Shown here in pieces: positions 8,188 through 17,432 of a stretch of 64,000 nt of DNA; the stretch's first letter is position 1; every line of letters starts with the position of its first letter. The position numbers and the translations under genes are program-made. The notes under the pieces were generated by a model. The model saw only the letters and a list, made by a program, of their open reading frames with translations, made no database searches and had not been told where the DNA came from. This stretch comes from Enterobacter quasihormaechei (GTDB lineage: Bacteria > Pseudomonadota > Gammaproteobacteria > Enterobacterales > Enterobacteriaceae): assembly GCF_004331385.1 (NCBI RefSeq), contig NZ_SJON01000019.1:1-64000 (forward strand). The letters are read 5' to 3'.

Positions 8188-9321
8188 GTGAATGACGCGA
8201 TCCCCCGCCCGCAGGCGAAAGTCCGTAAAGCGCTGACCCCGCTTCTTGAAATTCGTAACCTCACCAAATCCTTCGACGGCCAGCATGCCGTGGACGACGT
8301 CAGCCTGACGATCTACAAAGGCGAAATATTCGCTCTGCTCGGCGCATCGGGCTGCGGTAAGTCCACGCTGCTGCGCATGCTCGCCGGGTTTGAACAGCCG
8401 ACCGCCGGACAGATAGTGCTGGACGGCGTTGATCTCTCCAGCGTGCCGCCGTACCAGCGGCCCATAAACATGATGTTTCAGTCCTACGCGCTGTTTCCGC
8501 ACATGACCGTCGAGCAGAATATCGCCTTCGGCCTGAAGCAGGACAAGCTGCCGAAAGCCGAAATCACCGCGCGCGTGGCGGAGATGCTGAGCCTGGTGCA
8601 CATGCAGGAGTTCGCGAAGCGCAAGCCGCACCAGCTTTCCGGCGGCCAGCGTCAGCGCGTGGCGCTGGCAAGAAGCCTGGCGAAGCGTCCGAAGCTGCTG
8701 CTGCTCGACGAGCCGATGGGCGCCCTGGATAAAAAGCTGCGCGACCGGATGCAGCTGGAAGTGGTGGATATCCTCGAGCGCGTGGGCGTGACCTGCGTGA
8801 TGGTGACTCACGACCAGGAAGAGGCGATGACCATGGCCGGGCGCATTGCGATCATGAATCGCGGTAAGTTCGTGCAGATTGGCGAGCCGGAAGAGATCTA
8901 CGAGCACCCGACCACCCGCTACAGCGCGGAGTTTATCGGCTCGGTGAACGTCTTCGAAGGGCTGCTGAAGGAGCGTCAGGACGATGGCCTGGTGATTGAA
9001 TCGCCGGGGCTGGTGCACCCGCTGAAGGTTGATTCTGACAACTCCGTGGTGGACAACGTGCCGGTCTACGTGGCCCTGCGCCCGGAAAAAATCATGCTCT
9101 GCGATGAGCCGCCCGCCGATGGCTATAACTTTGCCGTGGGCGAAGTGGTGCACATTGCCTATCTCGGCGACCTGTCGATTTATCACGTTCGCCTGAAAAG
9201 CGGGCAGATGCTCAGCGCCCAGCTACAGAACGAGCACCGGTATCGCAAAGGACAGCCAACCTGGGGCGACGAAGTGAGCCTGTGCTGGGATGCGGACAGC
9301 TGCGTCGTACTGACGGTATAA
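8188..9321 (+). CDS. potG: Putrescine ABC importer ATP-binding protein PotG
   Basis: 377 residues from a GTG at 8188, the E. coli length; the upstream frame to 8161 overlaps the REP. Walker A GASGCGKST at 52-60, signature LSGGQ at 150-154, Walker B LLLLDEP at 170-176, then a TOBE-type C-terminal domain (about 290-377). It powers PotHI-mediated putrescine uptake. Ten bases separate it from potH. Confidence 0.97.
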   Translation: MNDAIPRPQAKVRKALTPLLEIRNLTKSFDGQHAVDDVSLTIYKGEIFALLGASGCGKSTLLRMLAGFEQPTAGQIVLDGVDLSSVPPYQRPINMMFQSYALFPHMTVEQNIAFGLKQDKLPKAEITARVAEMLSLVHMQEFAKRKPHQLSGGQRQRVALARSLAKRPKLLLLDEPMGALDKKLRDRMQLEVVDILERVGVTCVMVTHDQEEAMTMAGRIAIMNRGKFVQIGEPEEIYEHPTTRYSAEFIGSVNVFEGLLKERQDDGLVIESPGLVHPLKVDSDNSVVDNVPVYVALRPEKIMLCDEPPADGYNFAVGEVVHIAYLGDLSIYHVRLKSGQMLSAQLQNEHRYRKGQPTWGDEVSLCWDADSCVVLTV

Positions 9322-9330
9322 GGAGCGGCC

Positions 9331-10284
9331 ATGAGTACACTTGAACCTCCAGCCCGCGTCAAAACACCGGGCGGCTTCGCGCGCTGGCTGGCGCGCGTGC
9401 AGATGGCGCATGGCCGCAAGCTGGTCATCGCCATGCCGTATATCTGGCTGATCCTGCTGTTTCTGCTGCCGTTCCTGATCGTCTTTAAGATCAGCCTGGC
9501 GGAGATGGCGCGGGCGATCCCGCCGTACACCGATCTGTGGGAGTGGGCCGACGGACAGCTGACGCTGACGCTGAATCTGGGCAACTTCCTTCAGCTCACC
9601 GAGGATCCGCTCTATTTCGAAGCCTATTTACAGTCGTTGCAGGTGGCCGCCGTCTCGACGATATGCTGTCTGCTGATGGGCTACCCGCTGGCGTGGGCGG
9701 TGGCGCACAGCAAGCCGTCAACGCGAAACATTTTGCTGCTGCTGGTGATTTTACCGTCGTGGACGTCGTTCCTGATCCGCGTATACGCCTGGATGGGGAT
9801 CCTGAAAAATAACGGCATCCTGAATAACTTTCTGCTGTGGCTTGGCGTCATCGACCAGCCGTTGACCATCCTGCACACCAACCTCGCGGTGTATATCGGG
9901 ATTGTTTACGCCTACCTGCCGTTTATGGTGCTGCCGATTTATACCGCCCTGACGCGCATTGACTACTCGCTGGTGGAAGCCTCGCTGGATCTCGGCGCGC
10001 GGCCGCTGAAGACCTTCTTCAGCGTGATCGTGCCGCTGACCAAAGGCGGGATCATTGCCGGGTCGATGCTGGTGTTTATACCGGCGGTCGGGGAGTTTGT
10101 GATCCCGGAACTGCTTGGCGGACCGGACAGCATCATGATTGGCCGCGTGCTGTGGCAGGAGTTCTTCAATAACCGCGACTGGCCGGTGGCCTCGGCGGTG
10201 GCGATCGTCATGTTGCTGCTGCTGATCGTGCCGATCATGTGGTTCCACAAGCATCAGCAGAAACAGATGGGAGATCGCGGATGA
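9331..10284 (+). CDS. potH: Putrescine ABC importer permease PotH
   Basis: 317 residues, six predicted membrane segments, and the EAA cytoplasmic loop around VEASLDLGARPLKTFFSVIV that contacts the ATPase. GGC CATG follows an AGGAG site just after potG. The 3' end overlaps potI by four bases (ATGA), typical of coupled ABC permease genes. Confidence 0.96.
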   Translation: MSTLEPPARVKTPGGFARWLARVQMAHGRKLVIAMPYIWLILLFLLPFLIVFKISLAEMARAIPPYTDLWEWADGQLTLTLNLGNFLQLTEDPLYFEAYLQSLQVAAVSTICCLLMGYPLAWAVAHSKPSTRNILLLLVILPSWTSFLIRVYAWMGILKNNGILNNFLLWLGVIDQPLTILHTNLAVYIGIVYAYLPFMVLPIYTALTRIDYSLVEASLDLGARPLKTFFSVIVPLTKGGIIAGSMLVFIPAVGEFVIPELLGGPDSIMIGRVLWQEFFNNRDWPVASAVAIVMLLLLIVPIMWFHKHQQKQMGDRG

Positions 10285-11126
10285 ACAACTTGCCGGTAGT
10301 ACGCTCTCCGTGGCGCATTCTGATCCTGGTGATTGGCTTCACCTTCCTGTACGCGCCGATGCTGATGCTGGTGATCTACTCGTTCAACAGCTCAAAGCTG
10401 GTGACCGTCTGGGCGGGCTGGTCAACGCGCTGGTATAGCGCGCTGTTCCACGACGAGGCGATGATGAGCGCGGTCGGATTAAGCCTGACCATTGCAGCGC
10501 TGGCGGCGACGATGGCCTGCGTGCTGGGCACGATTGCCGCGCTGGTGATGGTGCGCTTTGGCCGCTTCCGCGGGGCCAACGGCTTTGCGTTTATGATCAC
10601 CGCGCCGCTGGTGATGCCGGACGTGATCACCGGCCTGTCGCTGCTGCTGCTGTTTGTGGCGCTGGCGCACGCCATCGGCTGGCCGGCGGATCGCGGGATG
10701 CTTACCATCTGGCTGGCGCACGTGACCTTCTGTACGGCGTACGTGGCGGTGGTGATCTCCTCGCGTCTGCGCGAGCTGGACCGCTCCATTGAAGAGGCGG
10801 CGATGGATCTCGGCGCCACGCCGCTGAAGGTTTTCTTCATCATCACGCTGCCGATGATTATGCCGGCGGTCATCTCCGGCTGGCTGCTGGCGTTCACGCT
10901 CTCGCTCGACGATCTGGTTATCGCCAGCTTTGTCTCGGGGCCGGGCGCGACGACGCTGCCGATGCTGGTCTTCTCCAGCGTGCGCATGGGGGTAAATCCG
11001 GAGATTAACGCTCTGGCGTCTATCATCCTTGGCGTGGTCGGAATTGTCGGATTTATCGCCTGGTATTTGATGGCGCGCGCGGAAAAGCAGCGCGTTCGCG
11101 ATATCCAGCGTGCAAGACGCGGCTGA
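10281..11126 (+). CDS. potI: Putrescine ABC importer permease PotI
   Basis: 281 residues from the ATG overlapping the potH stop, the E. coli length. Six hydrophobic segments and an EAA loop at EEAAMDLGATPLKVFFIITL. It pairs with PotH to form the membrane channel for putrescine. An upstream in-frame start at 10239 lies inside potH and is not used. A clear hairpin terminator follows at 11149. Confidence 0.96.
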   Translation: MNNLPVVRSPWRILILVIGFTFLYAPMLMLVIYSFNSSKLVTVWAGWSTRWYSALFHDEAMMSAVGLSLTIAALAATMACVLGTIAALVMVRFGRFRGANGFAFMITAPLVMPDVITGLSLLLLFVALAHAIGWPADRGMLTIWLAHVTFCTAYVAVVISSRLRELDRSIEEAAMDLGATPLKVFFIITLPMIMPAVISGWLLAFTLSLDDLVIASFVSGPGATTLPMLVFSSVRMGVNPEINALASIILGVVGIVGFIAWYLMARAEKQRVRDIQRARRG

Positions 11127-11148
11127 AGGAATTATTATTTCCAGTGAT

Positions 11149-11176
11149 GTGCCGCGTATGACGCGGCACTGTTTTT
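11149..11176 (+). terminator. Intrinsic terminator after potI
   Basis: Stem GTGCCGCGT (11149-11157) and ACGCGGCAC (11161-11169) followed by TGTTTTT. It ends the potFGHI transcript and leaves ybjO with either read-through or its own promoter. Confidence 0.85.
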
Positions 11177-11192
11177 CAGGGAAGTAAAAACA

Positions 11193-11666
11193 TTGGGATT
11201 CTTGCAAAAAACACGTCATTCGCACGCCCGTCCGAACGTCCCTGCGCTGGTTCAGGTGGCGGCGCTCGCCATTATTATGATCCGCTGCCTGGATGTGCTG
11301 ATGATTATGAACACGCTGGGCCCGCGGGGCATGGGGGAGTTCATTCATCGCAGCGCGCAGACGTGGAATCTGACGCTGGTGTTTCTCAGCAGCCTGATGC
11401 TGGTGTTTATTGAGATCTACTGCGCGTTCTCGCTGGTAAAGGGGCGCAACTGGGCGCGCTGGGTCTATTTTCTTACGCAGATCACCGCTGCCAGCTATCT
11501 GTGGGCCGCCTCGCTGGGCTACGGCTATCCGGAGCTGTTCAGCATTCCCGGCGGCTCCCGCCGCGAGATTTTCCATTCCTTAGTGATGCAGAAATTGCCG
11601 GACATGCTGGTGCTCTGCCTGCTCTATGTTCCCGCCTCCAGTCGGCGGTTCTTCCGCCTGCAATAA
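11193..11666 (+). CDS. ybjO: YbjO, DUF2593 inner-membrane protein
   Basis: 157 residues with about four hydrophobic segments (near 18-40, 64-85, 95-112 and 125-140). It starts with TTG at 11193 behind AGGGAAG. E. coli YbjO has almost the same length and lies between potI and rlmC. Function is unknown. Confidence 0.88.
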   Translation: MGFLQKTRHSHARPNVPALVQVAALAIIMIRCLDVLMIMNTLGPRGMGEFIHRSAQTWNLTLVFLSSLMLVFIEIYCAFSLVKGRNWARWVYFLTQITAASYLWAASLGYGYPELFSIPGGSRREIFHSLVMQKLPDMLVLCLLYVPASSRRFFRLQ

Positions 11667-11706
11667 TGTGTATAATCGCAGCCCTCGTTTTCCTTGAGGT
11701 TTTCAT

Positions 11707-12834
11707 ATGCAGTGCGCACTCTATGACGCCGGTCGTTGCCGCTCCTGTCAGTGGATAGAACAGCCGGTCTCTCAACAACTCACCGCCAAAATGGCCGATT
11801 TACAGCAGCTGCTTGCCGGTCACGCGGTGGGCGAGTGGTGCGCACCCGTCAGCGGGCCGGAGCTGGGCTTTCGTAATAAAGCCAAAATGGTGGTCAGCGG
11901 CAGCGTCGAAAAGCCGCTGCTGGGCATGCTGCACCGTGACGGCACGCCGGAAGACCTCACCGCCTGCCCGCTGTATCCCGCTTCGTTTGAACCGGTGTTT
12001 GCCGCACTGAAGCCGTTTATCGCCCGCGCGGGGTTAACGCCCTATAACGTTGCCCGCAGGCGCGGCGAGCTGAAATACCTCCTGCTGACCGAAAGCCAGA
12101 TCGACGGCGGCATGATGCTGCGCTTCGTGCTGCGCTCAGAGAGCAAGCTGGAGCAGCTGCGCGCAGCGCTGCCGGCATTGCAGGCCCAGCTTCCGCCGTT
12201 GCGGGTGATCACGGCCAACATTCAGCCGGTGCACATGGCGATTATGGAAGGGGAGAAAGAGATTTTCTTCACCGAACAGCATGCGCTGGCGGAGAACTTT
12301 AACGGCGTGCCGCTGTGGATCCGTCCGCAAAGTTTCTTCCAGACTAACCCCACCGTCGCCAGCGCGCTGTACGCCACCGCGCGCGACTGGGTGCGCGCGT
12401 TACAGGTTCATCACATGTGGGATCTGTTCTGCGGCGTCGGCGGCTTTGGCCTGCACTGCGCCACGCCGGACATGCAGCTCACCGGCATTGAAATCTCCGC
12501 CGAAGCGATTGCCTGCGCAAAGCAGTCCGCCGCGGAGCTGGGGTTAACCAATCTGCACTTCCAGGCGCTGGACTCCACGCAGTTCGCGACCGGGGAGGGC
12601 AACGTGCCGGAGCTGGTGCTGGTGAACCCGCCGCGCCGGGGCATCGGCCAGGCACTGTGCGACTATCTGAGCCAGATGGCGCCTAAGTACATCGTTTATT
12701 CCAGCTGTAACGCACAGACCATGGCGAAAGATATCGCTAATCTGCCGGGTTACCGCATTGAGCGCGTTCAGCTCTTTGATATGTTCCCGCACACCGCGCA
12801 TTACGAAGTGCTGACGTTGCTCGTGAAATCTTAA
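11707..12834 (+). CDS. rlmC: 23S rRNA (uracil747-C5)-methyltransferase RlmC
   Basis: 375 residues, the E. coli RumB/RlmC length. [4Fe-4S] cysteines C3, C11, C14 and C87 are present, the SAM motif is [12 protein letters not shown] (239-250), NPPRRG lies at 308-312 and the catalytic nucleophile is C334 in SSCNAQT. It methylates U747 of 23S rRNA. The ATG at 11707 follows TTGAGGTTTTC. In E. coli artJ comes next; here a two-component system is inserted. Confidence 0.97.
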   Translation: MQCALYDAGRCRSCQWIEQPVSQQLTAKMADLQQLLAGHAVGEWCAPVSGPELGFRNKAKMVVSGSVEKPLLGMLHRDGTPEDLTACPLYPASFEPVFAALKPFIARAGLTPYNVARRRGELKYLLLTESQIDGGMMLRFVLRSESKLEQLRAALPALQAQLPPLRVITANIQPVHMAIMEGEKEIFFTEQHALAENFNGVPLWIRPQSFFQTNPTVASALYATARDWVRALQVHHMWDLFCGVGGFGLHCATPDMQLTGIEISAEAIACAKQSAAELGLTNLHFQALDSTQFATGEGNVPELVLVNPPRRGIGQALCDYLSQMAPKYIVYSSCNAQTMAKDIANLPGYRIERVQLFDMFPHTAHYEVLTLLVKS

Positions 12835-12906
12835 ACAAAATGTGAACTCTTCATCCCTGCGAAATCAGGTAAGCTTACGTCATAAAAATTGAATAAAGGC
12901 TTACCG

Positions 12907-13614
12907 ATGAAGCAGATCCTGCTGGTGGAAGATGACCACGATATTGCGGCGCTCCTGCGCCTCAACTTAGAAGACGAAGGCTACACCATTACCCACGAGC
13001 CGGACGGGGGGAAGGCGTTACCGCTTCTGGAAAAACAGCCGTGGGACGCGGTGATCCTCGATCTGATGCTGCCGAACGTCGACGGCCTGGAAATTTGCCG
13101 CCGTATCCGCCAGATGACCCGCTACCTGCCCATTATCATCATTAGCGCCCGCAGCAGTGAAACCGATCGTATTACCGGCCTGGAAACCGGGGCGGATGAT
13201 TATCTGGCAAAACCGTTCTCGGTGCAGGAGTTGATTGCCCGCATTAAGGCGCTGTTCCGCCGTCAGCAGGCGATGGGGCAGGCGCAGACGGACGGCATTA
13301 TCCAGGCGCACGGCCTGACGATCGATCCGCTGGCGCGCAGCGTGCGTCTCAACGGGCAACACGTCGATCTCACCCCGCGCGAATTTGAGCTGCTCTATTT
13401 CTTTGCCCGCCATCCCGGCGAGGTCTTCTCGCGGCTGGCGCTGCTGGAACAGGTGTGGGGCTATCAGCACGAAGGCTACGAGCACACCGTCAATACCCAC
13501 ATCAACCGCCTGCGCATCAAAATTGAGAAAGATGCCGCCGAGCCGGAAATCATTCGCACCGTCTGGGGCAAAGGCTATAAGTTTGCGGAGCGTAACCATG
13601 ATGCGTCGCTTTAG
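12907..13614 (+). CDS. OmpR-family response regulator
   Basis: 235 residues from the ATG at 12907 (AAAGG seven bases upstream; a TTG at 12889 is less likely). The receiver domain has D9/D10, phospho-acceptor D52, S80 and K102. A winged-helix Trans_reg_C domain follows (about 130-230; LTPREFELLYFFARHPGEVF, TVWGKGYKF). It overlaps the histidine kinase gene by 17 bases, so the two form an operon. No such pair lies between rlmC and artJ in E. coli K-12. I do not recognise the target genes; the domains alone are certain. Confidence 0.93.
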   Translation: MKQILLVEDDHDIAALLRLNLEDEGYTITHEPDGGKALPLLEKQPWDAVILDLMLPNVDGLEICRRIRQMTRYLPIIIISARSSETDRITGLETGADDYLAKPFSVQELIARIKALFRRQQAMGQAQTDGIIQAHGLTIDPLARSVRLNGQHVDLTPREFELLYFFARHPGEVFSRLALLEQVWGYQHEGYEHTVNTHINRLRIKIEKDAAEPEIIRTVWGKGYKFAERNHDASL

Positions 13615-15067
13615 CCTGAGCCAGCGCCTGACGCTGCTGTTTACGGCGTTATTGCTGCTCTGCGCTACCGTTGCCTGTGCGGTGCAGCTTTACAGCAGCA
13701 TGCAGTACGGCAACGCCATGGTGCAGCGGCTCTCCGGCGGCCTGGCGCAGCAGATCGTCCAGCGGGAACCGATTCTGGACGCGCAGGGCAGGGTGGATCG
13801 CAGTGCCTTAAAGCCCCTGTTCGACCGGCTGATGACCTTTAATCCGAGCGTCGAGCTGTATGTTGTCTCCCCGGATGGCGATATCCTGGCTGATGCCGCC
13901 CCGCCGGGCCACATCCAGAGGCAAAAAATTGACCTTGCGCCGATTCAAAATTTCCTGAGCGGGACGGTGATGCCGGTGCTGGGCGACGACCCCCGCAGTC
14001 AGAATAAAAAGATCTTCAGCGCCACGCCGCTGCGTCAGGACGGCGAGCTGAAAGGCTATCTGTACATTATTTTGCAGGGGGAGGAGTTCAACGCGCTGGC
14101 GGAGACGGCCTGGCACAAAGCGCTCTGGAGTACGGCGCTGTGGTCCATGCTGCTGGTGGCGCTGTTTGGCCTGCTGGCGGGGGTGCTCATCTGGTACTGG
14201 GTGACGCGTCCGGTCAAACAGCTCACGATGGACGTGGCCGGGCTGGAGCAGGACAGCATCAGCGCGATCAAGCAGCTGGCGGCCCAGCCGCTGGCGCCTG
14301 CCGGCCAGGATGAAGTGGCGATCCTGCGCAATACCTTTATTGAGCTGGCGCGCAAAATCACCTCTCAGTGGGATCGGCTGGCCGACAGCGACCGTCAGCG
14401 GCGGGAGTTTATCGCCAATATTTCACACGATTTGCGCACGCCGCTGACCTCGCTGCTGGGGTATCTGGAAACGCTGTCGCTGAAATCCGCGACGCTGACG
14501 CCACAGGAGCACCAGCAGTACCTCGCCACCGCGCTGCGTCAGGGGCAAAAGGTGCGCCATCTGTCGCAGCAGCTGTTTGAGCTGGCGCGTCTTGAGCACG
14601 GCGGCATCAAGCCCCAGCGCGAGCGTTTTGCCATGGCCGAGCTGATTTCCGACGTGGCGCAGAAGTTTGAGCTGGCCGCCCGCACGCGGGAGTTAAATCT
14701 GCATATTGATGTGCCGGGTCCGCTGCCGCTGGTGAACGCCGACGTCTCCATGATTGAACGGGTGGTGACGAATCTGCTGGATAACGCGATACGCCATACG
14801 CCACCGGGTGGAGACATTCGTCTGGCGGTGTGGCAGGAGAACGACCGGTTGCAGGTTGAAGTGGAAGATAACGGCGCGGGTGTCGATGCGGCCTTGCGGG
14901 ACGATCTGTTCCAGCGGCCTTCAGCGTTAAATCCTCAGGCGTCGCGGGACAACCGGGGCGGATTAGGGCTATTGATCGTGAAAAGAATGCTGGAGCTGCA
15001 CGGCGGGGGGATCCGGTTGATGGAGTCCGTAAGCGGGGCGCGGTTCAGGTTCTTTGTGCCGCTGTGA
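13598..15067 (+). CDS. Membrane sensor histidine kinase
   Basis: 489 residues from the ATG at 13598 (GGAG seven bases before; 13601 is an equally possible second ATG). TM1 is about 11-31, a ~145-residue periplasmic sensor region follows, TM2 is about 178-200, then a HAMP domain (200-253), HisKA with H277 in FIANISHDLRTPLTSL, and HATPase_c with NLLDNAIRH and a GGLGLLIVK G-box. It should phosphorylate the regulator encoded just upstream. The periplasmic domain has SPDGDILADAAPPGH, a PAS/CACHE-like phrase, but the ligand cannot be told. It converges on artJ with a REP between. Confidence 0.92.
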   Translation: MMRRFSLSQRLTLLFTALLLLCATVACAVQLYSSMQYGNAMVQRLSGGLAQQIVQREPILDAQGRVDRSALKPLFDRLMTFNPSVELYVVSPDGDILADAAPPGHIQRQKIDLAPIQNFLSGTVMPVLGDDPRSQNKKIFSATPLRQDGELKGYLYIILQGEEFNALAETAWHKALWSTALWSMLLVALFGLLAGVLIWYWVTRPVKQLTMDVAGLEQDSISAIKQLAAQPLAPAGQDEVAILRNTFIELARKITSQWDRLADSDRQRREFIANISHDLRTPLTSLLGYLETLSLKSATLTPQEHQQYLATALRQGQKVRHLSQQLFELARLEHGGIKPQRERFAMAELISDVAQKFELAARTRELNLHIDVPGPLPLVNADVSMIERVVTNLLDNAIRHTPPGGDIRLAVWQENDRLQVEVEDNGAGVDAALRDDLFQRPSALNPQASRDNRGGLGLLIVKRMLELHGGGIRLMESVSGARFRFFVPL

Positions 15068-15070
15068 GAA

Positions 15071-15137
15071 ATTGCCGGGTGGCGCTGCGCTTACCCGGCC
15101 TACAGACCACCCCCGTAGGCCAGACCACCCGGCAAAA
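15071..15137. repeat. REP-type repeat pair between the kinase gene and artJ
   Basis: A full unit ATTGCCGGGTGGCGCTGCGC onward (15071-15104) faces a degenerate inverted copy GTAGGCCAGACCACCCGGCA (15115-15134). It sits between convergent genes and may form the 3' end of both transcripts, since no separate terminator is seen. Confidence 0.8.
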
Positions 15138-15142
15138 AGCGA

Positions 15143-15874
15143 TTACTGCGGGAACCACTGCTCGCTGATTTTCTGGTACGTACCGTCAGCCTTGATCGCT
15201 TTCAGCGCGCCGTTCAGTTTCTCCAGCAGGGCTTTGTTATCCGGGCGTACCGCGATGCCGAGGCCAGTACCGAAGTACTGCGGATCGGTCACTTTCTCGG
15301 TCGCCGTCCCCAGCTGCGGGTTGGTTTTCAGCCATTCGTTCACCACGGCGGTATCGCCGAATACGCCGTCAATACGGCCATTTTTCAGGTCGATAATCGC
15401 GTTCTGATAGCTGTCATAGGCTACGGTTTTGACTTCAGGGTGCTTGTCCTGGAGGAATTTCTGGTGCGTGGTGCCGTTTTCCATGCCGATGCGCTTGCCT
15501 TTCAGCTGGTCAAAGGAGGTGTACGCGCCTTTCTTCGCAATCACCACCGCAGAGTTGGCGTAGTACGGGTCGGTGAACGCGACCTGCTTGCTGCGCTCTG
15601 GGGTGATATCCATACCGGAAATCACCGCATCGTATTTTTTGAACTTGAGGGACGGGATCAGGCTGTCAAACGCGTGGTTAGTAAAGGTGCAGTCGGCCTG
15701 CATCTGCTTGCACAGCGCTTTCGCCAGGTCGATGTCGAAACCGACGATCTGGTTGCTGGCATCCAGCGATTCAAACGGCGGATAGGTGGCAGAAACGCCG
15801 AAATTAATTTTATCTGCGGCTGACGCGCCAGCGGCGAAGGTTGCCAGTAATGCGGCCAGAACTAACTTTTTCAT
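15143..15874 (-). CDS. artJ: Arginine-binding periplasmic protein ArtJ
   Basis: 243 residues, signal peptide ending ASA (about residue 19), then ADKINFGVSATYPPFES, the SBP_bac_3 opening. DxxDPERSKQ-type motifs (SGMDITPERSKQVAF) and GVFGDTAVV are typical of ArtJ/ArtI. ArtJ binds L-arginine with high specificity for the ArtPQM importer. It is about 56% alike by eye to the ArtI encoded nearby, a family duplication. A strong ArgR operator lies 46 bases upstream. Confidence 0.96.
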   Translation of the reverse strand: MKKLVLAALLATFAAGASAADKINFGVSATYPPFESLDASNQIVGFDIDLAKALCKQMQADCTFTNHAFDSLIPSLKFKKYDAVISGMDITPERSKQVAFTDPYYANSAVVIAKKGAYTSFDQLKGKRIGMENGTTHQKFLQDKHPEVKTVAYDSYQNAIIDLKNGRIDGVFGDTAVVNEWLKTNPQLGTATEKVTDPQYFGTGLGIAVRPDNKALLEKLNGALKAIKADGTYQKISEQWFPQ

Positions 15875-15919
15875 TGTGTTGCTCCCGTCTGTAGGTCTTA
15901 TGAACGTACAATGCCATTT

Positions 15920-15958
15920 AATGAATTTATATGCAATATAAACGATTAAATATTAAAA
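15920..15958 (-). promoter_or_regulatory. Tandem ARG boxes (ArgR operator) upstream of artJ
   Basis: AATGAATTTATATGCAAT at 15920-15937 matches the 18-base ARG box consensus (WNTGAATWWWWATTCANW) at all but one position. Three bases further, 15941-15958 (AACGATTAAATATTAAAA) is a weaker second box. The three-base spacing of paired boxes is that of real ArgR operators, and E. coli artJ is ArgR-repressed. Confidence 0.8.
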
Positions 15959-15964
15959 GGTAGG

Positions 15965-15997
15965 CAAAAAAAAACGGATAACCAAAAGGTTATCCGT
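15965..15997 (-). terminator. Intrinsic terminator after artM
   Basis: Stem ACGGATAACC/GGTTATCCGT (15974-15983, 15988-15997) with loop AAAA. On the minus strand nine T follow. It ends the artPIQM transcript before the artJ promoter. Confidence 0.9.
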
Positions 15998-16020
15998 CAC
16001 GTGTATTCACGTTTATGCAT

Positions 16021-16049
16021 TTTCTGCCGGGCGGGCCCGGCCTACGATC
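16021..16049. repeat. Single short REP-like unit overlapping the artM 3' end
   Basis: TTTCTGCCGGGCGGGCCCGG followed by CCTACGATC, a compact REP core whose right edge enters the last codons of artM. Confidence 0.6.
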
Positions 16050-16710
16050 TCCGCTCGAATGCCAGCGCCTTACGCTCGATCAGGCGCATCATCAGCGTCA
16101 GCAGGCCGTTGACCACCAGATACACCAGCCCGGCCGCACCGAACACCATCACGTCGTAGGTGCGTCCATACAGCAGCTGCCCGTGGCCCATCACTTCCAT
16201 CAGGGTGATGGTGTAGGCCAGAGAGGTGCTCTTGAACACCAGAACGACTTCGTTGGAATAGGAAGAGAGCGCGCGCTTAAAGGCGTACGGCAGCAGGATC
16301 GCCAGCGTGTCCTTCTTGCTCATGCCCAGCGCGCCGCAGGACTGCCACTGGCCTTCCGGGATCGCGCGGATTGCACCGTAAAACAGCTGCGTGGTGTAGG
16401 CGGCGCTGTTCAGCGAGAGGGCAATCAGGGCGCATAGCCACGGCTCAGAGAGCAGGTGCCAGAGCACCGGGTATTCCTGCAACGACGGGAACTGCCCCGG
16501 ACCGTAGTAAATCAGGAAAATCTGCACCAGCAGCGGCGTACCGGTAAACAGCGTAATGTAACCGCGTACAATCCACACCAGCACCGGCGTTTTCAGCGTC
16601 AGGACGATGGTGAAGATCAGCGCCAGAATCAGCGCCACGATGATGGACGCGACGGTCAGCGTCAGGCTGGTGTGCAGCCCTTTCATCAGTTCGGGTAAAT
16701 AGTCCAGCAT
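16042..16710 (-). CDS. artM: Arginine ABC importer permease ArtM
   Basis: 222 residues, HisM/GlnP-type permease with about five membrane segments and a C-terminal EAA-like loop (GAIRAIPEGQWQSCGALGMS). It starts at 16710, sharing one base with the end of artQ. With ArtQ it forms the arginine channel, driven by ArtP. Confidence 0.95.
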   Translation of the reverse strand: MLDYLPELMKGLHTSLTLTVASIIVALILALIFTIVLTLKTPVLVWIVRGYITLFTGTPLLVQIFLIYYGPGQFPSLQEYPVLWHLLSEPWLCALIALSLNSAAYTTQLFYGAIRAIPEGQWQSCGALGMSKKDTLAILLPYAFKRALSSYSNEVVLVFKSTSLAYTITLMEVMGHGQLLYGRTYDVMVFGAAGLVYLVVNGLLTLMMRLIERKALAFERRS

Positions 16711-17426
16711 CAGCCTGGTCTCCGTTCAAAACGCGTTGCACGCAGATCAATACGCTTAAGAACGTACTGGCTCAGCAACGTGATCGCCAGGTAGATCGCT
16801 GCCGCCACAATGTACCAGGTAAAAGGCTCCTGCGTACGGGTGGCGATGCTTTTGGTTTGCAGCATCAAATCGTTCACGCTGATCAGGCTCACCAGCGCGG
16901 TATCTTTCAACAGGACCAGCCACTGATTACCCAGCCCCGGCAGGGCATGACGCCACATCTGCGGCATCACCAGGCGGAAGAAGATCGCCGCTTTCGACAG
17001 GCCCAGCGCCTGGCCGGATTCCCACTGACCCTGCGGCACTGCCTTCAGCGCGCCGCGCAGCGTTTGTGACGCATAGGCCGAATAGAGCAGGGAGAGCGCA
17101 ATCACGCCGCACAGGAATGGGCTGACGTCAAAGTTCTCGATCTGCATCTGCACCGGGATCTGCGCAACGCCGAGGTTAAGGGTAAAGCCGTCCGACAGCG
17201 TGAGCAGCAGCTGTGAGGAACCGAAATAGATAAACAGGACCACCAGAATTTCCGGTAGCCCGCGCAGCACGGTTACCAGCGCTGAACCGAGCCATGCGAC
17301 AGGGCGCCACTTAACGGACTCCCACACCGCAAAGAACATCGCCAGTACCAGGCCGATAATCAGTGCACAAACGGCAAGGCCGACGGTCATCCCGGCGGCG
17401 CTTGCTAAAGGAAAAATTTCATTCAT
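16710..17426 (-). CDS. artQ: Arginine ABC importer permease ArtQ
   Basis: 238 residues, the E. coli length, with polar-amino-acid permease features and the loop [20 protein letters not shown]. It lies between artI (six-base gap) and artM (one-base overlap) in the artPIQM operon. Confidence 0.95.
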   Translation of the reverse strand: MNEIFPLASAAGMTVGLAVCALIIGLVLAMFFAVWESVKWRPVAWLGSALVTVLRGLPEILVVLFIYFGSSQLLLTLSDGFTLNLGVAQIPVQMQIENFDVSPFLCGVIALSLLYSAYASQTLRGALKAVPQGQWESGQALGLSKAAIFFRLVMPQMWRHALPGLGNQWLVLLKDTALVSLISVNDLMLQTKSIATRTQEPFTWYIVAAAIYLAITLLSQYVLKRIDLRATRFERRPG

Positions 17427-17432
17427 CAGGAA

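Noticed and set aside
13385-13597. Long N-terminal extension of the histidine kinase
   Set aside because: It reads the regulator gene in another frame; the kinase starts at 13598 with an RBS and its first membrane helix.
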